DNA from: JAGREO01 sp020446285 | Lineage (GTDB): Bacteria; Pseudomonadota; Alphaproteobacteria; Geminicoccales; Geminicoccaceae | Length of the DNA stretch: 64,000 nt | Assembly (NCBI GenBank): GCA_041398005.1 | Contig: JAWKVP010000012.1 | Location: forward strand, 1 to 64,000 | Direction: 5' to 3' | Shown here: in pieces, positions 16,943-26,452 of the stretch | Numbering within the stretch: position 1 is the stretch's first letter | How the letters are laid out: each line of letters starts with the position of its first letter | Position numbers and translations under genes: made by a program | Notes under the pieces: generated by a model | Told to the model about the DNA's origin: nothing | Databases searched by the model: none | Seen by the model: only the letters and a program-made list of their open reading frames with translations

Positions 16943-17272
16943 TCAGTGGGCGATATGTTGTTTGGGCCGGTACTGGCCGTCTTCCAGCTCGTCGAAGATC
17001 TCGTTCACCTGCGGATGGCCGACCGGGCCGCCCGCCTCGTCGGAACGCAGATTCTGCTCCGACACATAGGCAACGTAGTAGGCTTCGGAATTCTCGGCGA
17101 GCAGATGATAGAAGGGCTGGTCCTTGCGTGGCCGTACGTCCGCCGGAATGGCTTCGTACCATTCGTCCGTGTTGGCGAATTCCGGGTCGACATCGAAAAT
17201 GACGCCCCGGAACGGAAAGATCCGGTGCTTGACAACCTGGCCTATGGAAAAGCGTGCGTTCCTGGAATTCAT
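16943..17272 (-). CDS. hspQ: Heat shock protein HspQ / YccV domain
   Basis: 109 residues matching the hemimethylated-DNA-binding YccV/HspQ family: FSIGQVVKHRIFPFRGVIFDV, then PFYHLLAEN and YVAYVSEQNL. In enterobacteria HspQ is a Lon-specificity enhancer and was first linked to hemimethylated oriC binding; the role here follows homology. The start at ATG 17272 is preceded by AAGGAA; longer upstream reading frames do not match the family. Confidence 0.9.
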   Translation of the reverse strand: MNSRNARFSIGQVVKHRIFPFRGVIFDVDPEFANTDEWYEAIPADVRPRKDQPFYHLLAENSEAYYVAYVSEQNLRSDEAGGPVGHPQVNEIFDELEDGQYRPKQHIAH

Positions 17273-17436
17273 CCGATCATTCCTTCCATTGCACCCGAAT
17301 GGCGGCGTGCAGAGATTGCGGTACCCCGCAAGCGGGCGCAACCGCTTCCTTGGATATGGTGAGGGATCGACCTGTCTCCAAGTCCCCTGAACGTCCGCGT
17401 TCCGGGAGACGCAAACCGGCAGACCGGCCGGCTGCT

Positions 17437-18309
17437 TCAGTCCTTTTCCGTCAGATTGCGCAGGAGGCTGGACGTGTCCCAGCGGCCACCACCCTGTTGC
17501 TGCACCTGGCGATAGAACTGGTCGACGAGCGCGGTCACCGGAAGGGCGGCTCCGTTGCGCCGTGCTTCCTCGAGGCAGATACGCAGATCCTTGCGCATCC
17601 AGTCCACCGCAAAGCCGAACTCGAACTTGTCCTCCACCATGGTTTTCCAGCGGTTCTGCATCTGCCACGATCCGGCAGCGCCGCCCGAGATGACACCCAG
17701 AACCTTGTCGGTGTCGATTCCGGCGCGCATGGCGAAGTTGCAGGCTTCCGCGAGACCCTGGACGAGCCCGGCGATGCAGATCTGGTTGACCATCTTGGTG
17801 AGCTGACCGGCGCCAGCCTCGCCGACGAGCGTGACCGTCCGTCCGTAGGCCTGCATCACCCCCTCGGCCTGCGTGAAATCCACCACCTCGCCACCGCACA
17901 TGATCGAAAGCACGCCGTTTTCGGCACCCGCCTGTCCACCGGAGACCGGCGCATCGACGAAGCCCACGCCCTTCTTCCTGCACGCTTGCGCGAGTTCGCG
18001 GGCGAGTTCGGCCGAAGCGGTCGTGTGATCGACGAGAATGCTGCCTTCCGACATGCCGGCGAGCACGCCGTCATCACCATACACCACGGAACGGACATCA
18101 TCGTCATTGCCGACGCACATCATCACGAACTCGACGCCCTCGGCAGCTTCGCGCGGCGTCGAGGTTGCGGTGCCGCCATGCTGCTCGCGCCACTTGACCG
18201 CCTTCTCGCCGGAACGGTTCCAGACCTTCACGCGATGACCCTTGGCGACCATGTGTCCCGCCATCGGGTAACCCATCACACCGAGTCCGATAAATGCCGC
18301 CTTGGCCAT
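17437..18309 (-). CDS. 3-hydroxyisobutyrate dehydrogenase family oxidoreductase
   Basis: 290 residues. NAD(P) loop GLGVMGYPMA at the N-terminus, substrate-binding VDAPVSGGQAGAE near 122, and catalytic Lys in GQLTKMVNQ near 170. It belongs to the beta-hydroxyacid dehydrogenase group (MmsB, GarR/GlxR, GLYR1). Subfamily and substrate are not decided; valine catabolism or tartronate semialdehyde reduction both fit. An unusual structured 5' region lies upstream. Confidence 0.87.
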   Translation of the reverse strand: MAKAAFIGLGVMGYPMAGHMVAKGHRVKVWNRSGEKAVKWREQHGGTATSTPREAAEGVEFVMMCVGNDDDVRSVVYGDDGVLAGMSEGSILVDHTTASAELARELAQACRKKGVGFVDAPVSGGQAGAENGVLSIMCGGEVVDFTQAEGVMQAYGRTVTLVGEAGAGQLTKMVNQICIAGLVQGLAEACNFAMRAGIDTDKVLGVISGGAAGSWQMQNRWKTMVEDKFEFGFAVDWMRKDLRICLEEARRNGAALPVTALVDQFYRQVQQQGGGRWDTSSLLRNLTEKD

Positions 18310-18363
18310 TTCATCCCCCTTCGATCCTGAAAGACATGTGGGCGGAAGCTAGACGCGGGGCAG

Positions 18364-18399
18364 GTCGGGGGCAAGTGCGCCCTTGTCCGGACCCCCGAC
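18364..18399. other. GC-rich stem-loop upstream of the hydroxyacid dehydrogenase gene
   Basis: Arms GTCGGGGG (18364-18371) and CCCCCGAC (18392-18399), with a nested CAAG/CTTG pair in the loop and TTT after it on the plus strand. It may be part of a small plus-strand RNA or a leader structure of the minus-strand gene. Confidence 0.45.
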
Positions 18400-18450
18400 T
18401 TTCCGGCCAAGCCGATGCGTGGTCGATCGCCGGAACGAGGATATGAAACC

Positions 18451-18484
18451 GGCCGGCGGGCGGATCGGTGCCCGCCGGCCTTTT
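18451..18484 (+). terminator. Orphan intrinsic terminator-like hairpin
   Basis: Perfect 11-bp stem GGCCGGCGGGC/GCCCGCCGGCC, loop 8 nt, followed by TTTT on the plus strand. No plus-strand coding gene ends here; the nearest gene runs the other way. It may end an unannotated small RNA. Confidence 0.6.
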
Positions 18485-18882
18485 CACGCGCGCCTGCGGG
18501 GATCAGGCGACCGTGAGCCCGTCGACAACACGCCGGCGGGATGCCGGCTGTCGTCATCGGATGGACAGGGAAAAGAATGGCGATACGAAACCGACCCTGT
18601 CGAGAAGACTGACTCGTCAAAATCCGGGCGGACCATGCTGCAAGGCAGATATCGCCCGGACAGTCGATTGCCGGATCTGTACTCTTGCGGAACTGAAATC
18701 GTGCAGCGGGACATTTGACGTATCGCATTTGTGTATTCGCGAAAGGAATAACAACGAATTGCGAATCTTCAGTTAATTTTACAACTATTGATGGATAAAT
18801 GGAACGGCCAAAGAACATAGTGGAAATCTCGCGTGAAAGTTGTTAAAACAAATGGAAATCCAACATGAAGGAGACATTTGAT
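18485..18882. other. Long intergenic region, AT-rich toward the 3' end
   Basis: About 400 bases without a credible gene. The last 160 bases (from about 18720) are markedly AT-rich compared with the GC-rich surroundings and presumably carry the promoter of the Cache-like gene. Confidence 0.45.
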
Positions 18883-19476
18883 ATGCGTCATGTCTTTTAC
18901 CCGGGTTTTGCGGCCGTCGTCCTGTTCCTCACCGCGGCTGCGATGCCGGGGCCGGTGTCGGCCAATGAATATGCGGCGCAGATCCAGCGTTTCGTCGATG
19001 CAAGGATCCGACCCTGGCTTCAGGATCCGGAAGTCGTGGCGGCGCTGCACGAGCAGAATGCCGAACATGCCGGTCTCGATCAGGAGGGCATCGACCGGCT
19101 CGACGATACCTGGCGCGGGGAAGCGGAGCTCGGCGGTGGGCCGATGATCTCGCAGGTCCTTTCGCGTCCGCTGTCGCAATTGCTGACCCGGCAGAAGAAT
19201 TCCAACGGAACGGTCGTCACGGAAATGTTCCTCATGGACAATCGCGGGCTCAATGCCGGCCAGAGCGATGTAACGAGCGACTACTGGCAGGGCGATGAAG
19301 CCAAATGGCAGAAAACCTTTCTCGTCGGACCGGATGCGGTTTTCATCGACGAGATCGAGTTCGATGAATCCACCGAGATGTTCCAGACCCAGGTGAGTGT
19401 CAGTATCGCCGATCCGGCGACGGGTGACGCCATCGGCGCTGTCACGATCGGACTCAATGTCGAGGAGCTTCAATAG
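18883..19476 (+). CDS. Secreted Cache/PDC-like sensor-domain protein
   Basis: 197 residues with an N-terminal signal peptide (hydrophobic residues about 7-24, cleavage near VSANE). The rest resembles a single Cache-type domain: WLQDPEVVAALHEQNAEHAGL, FLMDNRGLNAGQSDVTSDYW, and a terminal GAVTIGLNVEEL strand. No membrane anchor or output domain follows, so it is a free periplasmic domain, perhaps a ligand-binding partner of a separate sensor. Start: AAGGAG sits nine bases before the ATG at 18883; a second in-frame ATG is at 18865. Confidence 0.65.
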   Translation: MRHVFYPGFAAVVLFLTAAAMPGPVSANEYAAQIQRFVDARIRPWLQDPEVVAALHEQNAEHAGLDQEGIDRLDDTWRGEAELGGGPMISQVLSRPLSQLLTRQKNSNGTVVTEMFLMDNRGLNAGQSDVTSDYWQGDEAKWQKTFLVGPDAVFIDEIEFDESTEMFQTQVSVSIADPATGDAIGAVTIGLNVEELQ

Positions 19477-19631
19477 AGGGGCGCTGCACCCGGTCAGATG
19501 ATCGAATTCTACCGACTTGCGCAATTCCCGATCTTCTGGTGAGTTGGAGATCGTCCGGAGGTGGTTCGTGGATCGTCTCTCCGGACTGGTAGTCGGGAGG
19601 ACCCCGCAGCCGAAGGCAAGGCCACAAAGGC

Positions 19632-20942
19632 ATGTTCGGCCGGGGCGAGGAAAAGTCGGAACGGATCATGGCGAGCAGCAATGCATTCGGGGCCAGGAAC
19701 GTGCCCGGACGGCCCGAGGATGCCGATCCTGCCCTGTCGAGGCGGGATCGGCCATCCACCGGAAGAATGGAGGCACTGCGCCTCTCGTTCATTCGCCGGC
19801 TTCTGGCGCGGATCGACCGGGGACATCTGTCCCTGATCATGCCTGGCGGCACGGAAATCGAGATCGAGGGGCGGTCCGCGGGGCCGTCGGCTTCTATCAG
19901 GCTCCACAGCGGCCGGTTGCTCGATCGTTATCTCGCCAACGGCGCTGTCGGCTTTGCCGAGGGGTATATCGACGGCGATTTCGACAGTCCCGATCTTGCG
20001 GACCTGCTCGAACTGCTCGACCGGAATGCGGTCGCCTGGGAAAAGAGCTATCATGGTCCGTGGCCAGCGCGGTTCCTGCGCTTCTGCCAGCACTGGCGCA
20101 ATGCGAACACGAAGACACAGGCCGAACGCAACATTCACGCGCACTATGATCTCGGCAACGATTTCTTTGCGGCATGGCTCGATCCGTCGATGACCTATTC
20201 CTCGGCATTGTTCGAAAACGGCGCGGTCGGGCTGGAAGCGGCACAGCACGCCAAATACGAGCATCTCTGCGGCATGATCGGCCTCGATGACGGGCACAGG
20301 GTGCTGGAGATCGGCTGTGGCTGGGGTGGCTTCGCCGAACATGCGGCGCGCTCGCGCGACTGCCACATCACCTGTCTGACGATCTCGAAGGCCCAGTTCG
20401 AATATGCGAGACAGCGGATCGAGAAGGCGGGGCTCTCGGACCGGGTGGAGATCCGCTATCAGGACTATCGCGATGTCGAGGGCGATTTCGATCGTATCGC
20501 CTCGATCGAGATGTTCGAGGCCGTGGGCGAACGCTACTGGCCGGACTATTTCGGCAAGATCGCTTCCCTGCTCAAACCCGGTGGCCGAGCCGGATTGCAG
20601 ATCATCACCATTGCCGACCAGCATTTCGAGACCTATCGAAAGACGGCCGATTTCATCCAGCGCTACATCTTTCCGGGCGGTTGCCTGCCGTCGCCCGCGG
20701 CACTTCGCAGGGAGTTCGCGAAGGCGGGACTTGGTGAATTGTCATGGCACGAATTCGGACGCGACTATGCGCGGACGCTCGCGATCTGGAACAGGCGCTT
20801 CCAGAATGTCTGGGATGAGCTCAGGCCACTCGGTTTCGACGAGCGTTTCAGGCGCATCTGGCGCTATTATCTCGCCTATTGCGAGGCGGGGTTCCGGACC
20901 GGTTCGACTGATGTGATCCAGGTCTCGCTGCAGCGGGCCTGA
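19632..20942 (+). CDS. cfa: Cyclopropane-fatty-acyl-phospholipid synthase
   Basis: About 436 residues. It methylates unsaturated acyl chains of membrane phospholipids with SAM. HYDLGNDFFAAWLDPSMTYSSA and SAM motif VLEIGCGWGGFAEHA are conserved, as are the downstream IEMFEAVGERYWPDYF and QRYIFPGGCLPS. The N-terminal domain (to about 150) carries the lipid-binding region. Start could also be ATG 19668. It ends close to and convergent with the ribokinase gene. Confidence 0.93.
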   Translation: MFGRGEEKSERIMASSNAFGARNVPGRPEDADPALSRRDRPSTGRMEALRLSFIRRLLARIDRGHLSLIMPGGTEIEIEGRSAGPSASIRLHSGRLLDRYLANGAVGFAEGYIDGDFDSPDLADLLELLDRNAVAWEKSYHGPWPARFLRFCQHWRNANTKTQAERNIHAHYDLGNDFFAAWLDPSMTYSSALFENGAVGLEAAQHAKYEHLCGMIGLDDGHRVLEIGCGWGGFAEHAARSRDCHITCLTISKAQFEYARQRIEKAGLSDRVEIRYQDYRDVEGDFDRIASIEMFEAVGERYWPDYFGKIASLLKPGGRAGLQIITIADQHFETYRKTADFIQRYIFPGGCLPSPAALRREFAKAGLGELSWHEFGRDYARTLAIWNRRFQNVWDELRPLGFDERFRRIWRYYLAYCEAGFRTGSTDVIQVSLQRA

Positions 20943-20966
20943 TCAGGGTGTTGGCCGTGCGGCTGC

Positions 20967-21878
20967 TCAAAGATTGACCGGTGGCGTCAGTTCGCCGAGA
21001 CGTCCCTCGATGGCGGACCGGGTCGGCTGTGCGCTCTGGGCACCGATGGCCTCGCAGGAAAGTGCGGCTGCGACCGATGCGCGATGCAGGGCATCCGGGA
21101 TATCGAGCCCTTCATCGAGGAAGGCGGCGAGAACGCCGGCGAATGTGTCACCCGCGCCCGTGGTATCCACCGGCCTGACGGCAAGCGCGCCGACCCGCCA
21201 TCCGGCATCCGCCGAAATCGCCATGGCGCCGGCGCTGCCGAGCGTGACGATGCAGACGAGGTCATGCCGGCGGGCAAGTTCGCGGGCAAGGATCTCGAGA
21301 GGTGTCGTCTCGTCGCCGGCAACCATTCGTGCCTCGATCTCGTTGACGATGAGGATGTCGAGCGCATCGAGTGTCGAGGCGGGAATCCGGCCGGCGGGAG
21401 CAAGATTGAGGATGGTGCGCGCACCACGGGCCGCTGCGCGTTCGAGGATGCGGAATGTTTCTTGCGGACGAATTTCGTTCTGGCAGAGCACGGTTACACC
21501 CGGCCGGAGACGTTCGTCCGCGATCTGGTCGCTGCCAGTGTCGAGATTGGCTCCGCTGGCGACGATGATCGCGTTTTCGCCCGCCTTGTCGATGCCGATC
21601 ACCGCGATCGCCGTCGGTTTCGCCGATATGGCGAGATCGTCGATGTTCATGCCGGTCTCGCTCAGGATACGCCGCAATTCCGCAGCATGGCCGTCATCGC
21701 CCAGATGACCGACAAAGACGACCTCGGCACCGGCACGGGCCGCCGCCGCCGCCTGGTTGGATCCCTTGCCGCCGGGTGCCATCTCGTAGGAAGGACAAAG
21801 GACCGTTTCGCCGGGCGCGGGCAGTTTCTCGACCTTGAACAGAAGATCGGCGTTGACCGATCCCGGCACCAGCAGCAT
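20967..21878 (-). CDS. rbsK: Ribokinase, PfkB family
   Basis: 303 residues. GGKGSNQAAAAAR near 37 is the ribokinase sugar-binding signature, and DTTGAGDTFAGVLA near 246 is the PfkB anion-hole motif with catalytic Asp. Full length. It phosphorylates ribose (or a related pentose/nucleoside) to the 5-phosphate. No rbs transporter is adjacent. It is convergent with cfa, 24 bases apart. Confidence 0.87.
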   Translation of the reverse strand: MLLVPGSVNADLLFKVEKLPAPGETVLCPSYEMAPGGKGSNQAAAAARAGAEVVFVGHLGDDGHAAELRRILSETGMNIDDLAISAKPTAIAVIGIDKAGENAIIVASGANLDTGSDQIADERLRPGVTVLCQNEIRPQETFRILERAAARGARTILNLAPAGRIPASTLDALDILIVNEIEARMVAGDETTPLEILARELARRHDLVCIVTLGSAGAMAISADAGWRVGALAVRPVDTTGAGDTFAGVLAAFLDEGLDIPDALHRASVAAALSCEAIGAQSAQPTRSAIEGRLGELTPPVNL

Positions 21879-21958
21879 CGAAAGTCTCCCTGAACTGTGT
21901 CCCGACGATTATCGGCGTTGCCGGCTTTCTGTCCAGCGCGGATCGGGTATGCGCAAGG

Positions 21959-24622
21959 TCAGCGCAGGGATGTGAAGTCGGACAGAGGCTGCGGACGACC
22001 GAGAAGGAAGCCCTGGACTTCATGACAGCCGAGTTTGGCGAGCAGGGCGAGCTGCCCTTCCTGCTCGACACCCTCGGCGGTCGTTGATTTGGCGAGCGAC
22101 TGGCCGAGGCCGACAATGGCCGAAACGATGGCCTGCGAATCGGGATCGTCGTCGAGCCGGTTGACAAACGAGCGATCGATCTTGATCCGCGAGAAGGGAA
22201 AGCGGTTGAGATAGGCGAGCGAGGAATAACCTGTGCCGAAATCGTCGATCGAGAGCTGGATGCGGAGCCTGGCGAGGGCCTCGAGCTGCCGTCCGACCTC
22301 CGCGAGCGCGGGATCCAGAAACAGGCTTTCGGTCACCTCGATCTCGAGCCGTTCCGGTGGAAGTCCGGTCTCGTTCAGGACCGCCTCGACGAACTCGACA
22401 AAGCCGGGATCGCAACGCAGCTGTACGACGGAGACATTGACGGAGAGCCGCAAGGTCTCCGCTGCATCGTTTCGCCCGGTGAGTTCGAGACAGGACTTGC
22501 GCAGCACCTGACGGCCGAGCTCGCAGATCAGGCCGGTTTCCTCGGCGAAGGTAATGAAGGCTCCGGGCGGGACGAGGCCACGCTGCGGGTGGCGCCAGCG
22601 CACGAGCGCTTCCAGTGCGGTCAGGCGGCTTGTACCGATCTCGAAACGCGGCTGGTAGTGGATCTCGAGCTGATCCTCCTCGAGCGCGCGGCGCAATTCC
22701 CGCTCCATCCACAGACGCTCGCGACCGTCGATCGGGCTTGCGCGCTGGCTGAAGACGAGATCGTTGCCACCGATTTCCTTGGCCCTCTGCAAGGCGCTGT
22801 CGGCATGGCGCAGCAGTTCGTCGGCGGTTTCGCCATCGTCGGGATAGATCGCCACACCGATACTCGCGCGAAGATGCAGTTCCTCGCCATGGACGATGAT
22901 CGGGCGGGTCACGATCGAACGGTAGTGGGTGAGGCGATTGAGCACCTGTTCACGGCTGCTGACATTGCAGAGCACGAGCGTGAGCTCGTCACCGCCCGTC
23001 CGGCCGAGACGATCACCATCGAGGCAGGCATCGTCGAGCCTGTAGCACAGTTCGAAGATCACATGGTCGCCGGCGGTGTGTCCGAGGGCATCGTTGATCG
23101 CCTTGAACCGGTCGAGATCGAGAATGGCGACCGCGCAGCCCGGATTCCGCGTGCCGATCCGTGCCACGGTCTTGGCGAGATGCTGTTCGATGGCCTGCCG
23201 GTTGGCCAGTCCGGTAAGTGAATCGCGCAGCGCCCGGTGGCTGATCTCGTCGACGAGCTTGCGGTCCGCGGTGACATCGGTGAGAGCGATGACCGTGCCT
23301 GTGCTCTCCTTCGATTCCAGCTCGCGGCAGCGCGAGCGGAACGTGCGTTGACGGCCCTGGCTGTCGCAAAGCGTGAGATCACGATCATCACCCAGTTCGC
23401 TCGTGGGCAGCACGCTGCCGAGATCGAGCGAGGCGAGATTTTCGTCGGGAAGTCCGAGAAGATCGACCGCCGCATGGTTGGCATAGACGATTCGACCGTC
23501 GGTAGCCCCGGTGATGACCGCATCGGATATCGCTTCGAGAGCCCTGTGTGCCCTGTGGGCAGCTCTCGTCGAGCGGCGATAACGCTTGAGCACACCGAAT
23601 GAAGCCACTGTGGCGATGCAGAAAAGAGCGATCGATGCGGGAACGACGACAGGAAGAACGAGCTGGGGTGCCACGAGCGCAAGGGCGGCAAAGGCAAAGG
23701 CGAGTGCCGGCGCCAGCAGAATGACGGCAAGGGTCGGGCCGGCGATGATGAACGGCAGGAGTGCCGCGACGGTGAGCACTGCCGAGAAAGTGGCAGCCGA
23801 TCGGGGCATCCAGAGCATACGATGTTCGTCGAGCGTGGCAAGCATCGCTGATTGCACGAACCCCACGGAGACGAGTTCGGGACGATTGTAATTGCCGAGC
23901 CAGACCTTGTTGACGAGACCTTCGGCAGACTCGCTGACGATGACCATGCGGTCGTTCAGGATCCGTGGATCGATCGTGCCATTGAGCAGGCTGGCGGCCG
24001 AGATGATTTCAAGATCGTTCAATCCGTTGATCCGGGGCAGGATCGGTACGAAGTTGGGCGGGAAGTCGGCCGTTCCTCCGGCGATACCGAAGACCGCATG
24101 GGCGAGCGAACTCTTGATCATGCGCCTGACACGCATGTCGTTATCGGTTGCGATCTGGGCGTCACCGAGAGCGGCTGCAACATCGGCGAGACCGGAAAAC
24201 GGCAGGACCTCGGCAAACGGTCCGCTCTTGTCATTTCCGGCCTGGGGAAGTGTCGCGAGAGCGACATTCCCGGCATTGGCGACGGCCGTCACCAGTTCCA
24301 TGTCGCCGACAGGATCGGTCTTCGACATTTCGGCGAAAACGACATTGATACCGATCGAGCGGGCGCCGGCGCGGGTGAGACATCTGACGATTTCCGCGTG
24401 AACGGCGCGGGACCAGGGCCATTGTCCCAGTTCGGCAAGGCTGTGTTCGTCGAGTGCGATGATCGCCACATTCTCGAAGGTAGGAGACGTGGAAATGCGG
24501 CGCAGGAGATCCTGTCCGACGAATTCCTCCTGTTCTAGACCATGGAAACGGGTGACCGTCGCAGCGAGGCAGGCGGCAAGCAGTACGATTGGCAGACGGT
24601 CGCGGAGCAGCCTGCCCAGCAT
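21959..24622 (-). CDS. CHASE2-PAS-GGDEF-EAL cyclic-di-GMP protein
   Basis: About 887 residues. An N-terminal helix, a large extracytoplasmic CHASE2 domain (ALDEHSLAELGQWPWSR; SIGINVVFAE), three membrane helices near 285-360, a PAS domain (ISDAVITGATDGRIVYAN), GGDEF and EAL. The GGDEF site reads GRTGGDELTLVL: Leu for Phe, still possibly active, with no RxxD inhibitory site. The EAL site is intact (EALVRWRHP, DDFGTGYSSL, KIDRSF, AEGVE). It begins two bases after the FecR stop (TGA-CC-ATG) without its own Shine-Dalgarno, indicating coupling. Confidence 0.9.
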   Translation of the reverse strand: MLGRLLRDRLPIVLLAACLAATVTRFHGLEQEEFVGQDLLRRISTSPTFENVAIIALDEHSLAELGQWPWSRAVHAEIVRCLTRAGARSIGINVVFAEMSKTDPVGDMELVTAVANAGNVALATLPQAGNDKSGPFAEVLPFSGLADVAAALGDAQIATDNDMRVRRMIKSSLAHAVFGIAGGTADFPPNFVPILPRINGLNDLEIISAASLLNGTIDPRILNDRMVIVSESAEGLVNKVWLGNYNRPELVSVGFVQSAMLATLDEHRMLWMPRSAATFSAVLTVAALLPFIIAGPTLAVILLAPALAFAFAALALVAPQLVLPVVVPASIALFCIATVASFGVLKRYRRSTRAAHRAHRALEAISDAVITGATDGRIVYANHAAVDLLGLPDENLASLDLGSVLPTSELGDDRDLTLCDSQGRQRTFRSRCRELESKESTGTVIALTDVTADRKLVDEISHRALRDSLTGLANRQAIEQHLAKTVARIGTRNPGCAVAILDLDRFKAINDALGHTAGDHVIFELCYRLDDACLDGDRLGRTGGDELTLVLCNVSSREQVLNRLTHYRSIVTRPIIVHGEELHLRASIGVAIYPDDGETADELLRHADSALQRAKEIGGNDLVFSQRASPIDGRERLWMERELRRALEEDQLEIHYQPRFEIGTSRLTALEALVRWRHPQRGLVPPGAFITFAEETGLICELGRQVLRKSCLELTGRNDAAETLRLSVNVSVVQLRCDPGFVEFVEAVLNETGLPPERLEIEVTESLFLDPALAEVGRQLEALARLRIQLSIDDFGTGYSSLAYLNRFPFSRIKIDRSFVNRLDDDPDSQAIVSAIVGLGQSLAKSTTAEGVEQEGQLALLAKLGCHEVQGFLLGRPQPLSDFTSLR

Positions 24623-24624
24623 GG

Positions 24625-26295
24625 TCAGATCAGGGCCAGCAATGCCAGGAGAGGCAGGAGCGGCCAATATGGCCAGGGCTGCACCTCGACCTCTCGCGAT
24701 GGACCGAACCCGCTCGAATATCCATCCTGCTCATAGGCAAGCATGCGGACGTGATATGTGTCGGGAATGAGACCGGCGAGAGAGATGACAGGCTCATCCA
24801 CCGTCTCGTCACGCACGACATCCCGGAACGCCCCGTCGCGGGCAATCTGGTAGCGGAAGGTGCGGTCGGTGTTCGGCAGGTTGAGGCGAAGCCTGTGATC
24901 TTCCTCATCGAAGCGGACAGTGCGCGGATCCGGCGGCGGCGGCGGTTGCTCGAAGGCAACCCGGCGGATCGTGCTGAACGGACCGGGCCCGCCCTGATCG
25001 TCGAGACCGGCGACCCGCCAGTAAAAGGTTCCTTCGCTCAACCCCTCGACCAGAAAGGACTCCCCGGCAATTCCGTCGACATCGAGTTCAAGCACCTCGA
25101 AATTGGGTGAGAGCGAGCTCTGCAGGCGATAGGCACTGGCACCGTCGGCGGGATCCCAGCGAAGCTCCGTGCGGTCGTCGCGAAGGATCCGGTCTTCGGG
25201 CGGCGCGATCGGGCGGGGAGCGAGCGGACGGGCATCGACCTCGAGCGGCCAGCTTGCATCATATCCCTCGATACCGCCGCTCGTGATCGCCCGCGCCATC
25301 ACCTGATAGTCCCCGTCATCAAGAACCTCGATGCCGAAGACGGGTTCGACCCCGGTGACGTCGACAAGTGTTGCAAGCGGGTTGGCGGCCGGTACGACGC
25401 GCACGCGGTAGGATGCGGCGCCATCGACCGGTTCGAAGGCGATGCGCACGGGCAGTTGCCGCTGGGGCCCGTCGTCGGTGATGGGGACGGGCGGTTCGGG
25501 CAGGGCTGTGGGCGGCTCCGGTTCCTTGCCGATGTCGGCGGCCGTGCCGTAGCCCTTGTCGACGGCAAGAGAGCGGTCGGCGGCTTCGACGATGACCTTG
25601 CCGGTGAGAACCTCGGTGGTGCCACGATTGCCGTCACCGAGAAGGCTGGTTCGGATCTTCGTGCCGCGAATGGCCGAAATGAGCGCCGGAGACTGAAAGT
25701 TGAAGCGGGAGTCGTTCTCCGGCTTGCGCTGCACATCGGCATCGAGACGGCCGCTTTCCAGACGGATCAGCACATCGGCCGCCTCGGTACCTTCATATGT
25801 GTCCAGTTTTTCGAGGACCACCCGGGCATTTTCATGCAATGTCACCTTCGAGCCGTCGACGAAGGTCAGTTGCACGGTCGCCTGCGGCGCTGTCTCGATG
25901 ACCGCACCGGCTTCGATCGTCGTACCGGTGTCGAGTGGATGCCGTTCTGTATCCGTGACATAGGCCTTGCCGGAGACCGACGACACCGTTGCCGGTCCGG
26001 GCTTGCGGCGGAGCCATTTTCTCGGGATCGCGAGCCGGGTTCCGGGCGGGATTGCCCGCGGACGCTCGATATTGTTACCAGCCTGAATGTCCGGCCAGCG
26101 CTTCCAGTCGGTGAGAAGTCGCCGGCTGATCGACCATATGTTGTCGCCCGGACGTACCTGATAATGCCAGACATTGTCGTCGAGAGCAGCGTCGTCGAGA
26201 GCAGCCGTATCCTGTCCGAACGAATTCGAAGAGGCAGTGAAGGATAACACTAGCGTCAGCGAAAGCAGCAGAGGCCACCGCCAATAAAGCGCCAT
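24625..26295 (-). CDS. LysM-FecR domain envelope protein
   Basis: 556 residues. Signal peptide, LysM domain at about 43-90 (YQVRPGDNIWSISRRLL; GTRLAIP) for peptidoglycan contact, FecR-type domain at about 105-245 (TVQLTFVDGSKVTLHENARVVL; SALISAIRGTKIRTSL-like), then three fibronectin-like repeats (PVDGAASYRVRV, DPADGASAYRLQ), and a C-terminal hydrophobic anchor. LysM-FecR proteins often sit beside CHASE2 signalling genes; together they probably form one periplasm-sensing unit. Confidence 0.85.
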   Translation of the reverse strand: MALYWRWPLLLSLTLVLSFTASSNSFGQDTAALDDAALDDNVWHYQVRPGDNIWSISRRLLTDWKRWPDIQAGNNIERPRAIPPGTRLAIPRKWLRRKPGPATVSSVSGKAYVTDTERHPLDTGTTIEAGAVIETAPQATVQLTFVDGSKVTLHENARVVLEKLDTYEGTEAADVLIRLESGRLDADVQRKPENDSRFNFQSPALISAIRGTKIRTSLLGDGNRGTTEVLTGKVIVEAADRSLAVDKGYGTAADIGKEPEPPTALPEPPVPITDDGPQRQLPVRIAFEPVDGAASYRVRVVPAANPLATLVDVTGVEPVFGIEVLDDGDYQVMARAITSGGIEGYDASWPLEVDARPLAPRPIAPPEDRILRDDRTELRWDPADGASAYRLQSSLSPNFEVLELDVDGIAGESFLVEGLSEGTFYWRVAGLDDQGGPGPFSTIRRVAFEQPPPPPDPRTVRFDEEDHRLRLNLPNTDRTFRYQIARDGAFRDVVRDETVDEPVISLAGLIPDTYHVRMLAYEQDGYSSGFGPSREVEVQPWPYWPLLPLLALLALI

Positions 26296-26388
26296 TACTC
26301 CAGGTCCGACGTGGTTGAGGGTCTACCGCTTTTTATTAATCCTCTGGTTTATAGCACCGCAGAGCGGATTGCACCAACGGTTTTGCAT

Positions 26389-26424
26389 CAAATGAAAAGT
26401 CCACCGCGACGAAGCACGGTGGAC
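26389..26424 (-). terminator. Intrinsic terminator after rpsI
   Basis: On the minus strand an 8-bp stem GTCCACCG/CGGTGGAC (10-nt loop) is followed by TTTTCATTT. It lies 29 bases past the rpsI stop. Confidence 0.75.
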
Positions 26425-26452
26425 CTTGCAAAAGACGAAATTTCGTGAAAGT

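Noticed and set aside
18451..18484. Terminator for the hydroxyacid dehydrogenase gene
   Set aside because: It lies upstream of that gene's start and the U-tract is on the other strand.
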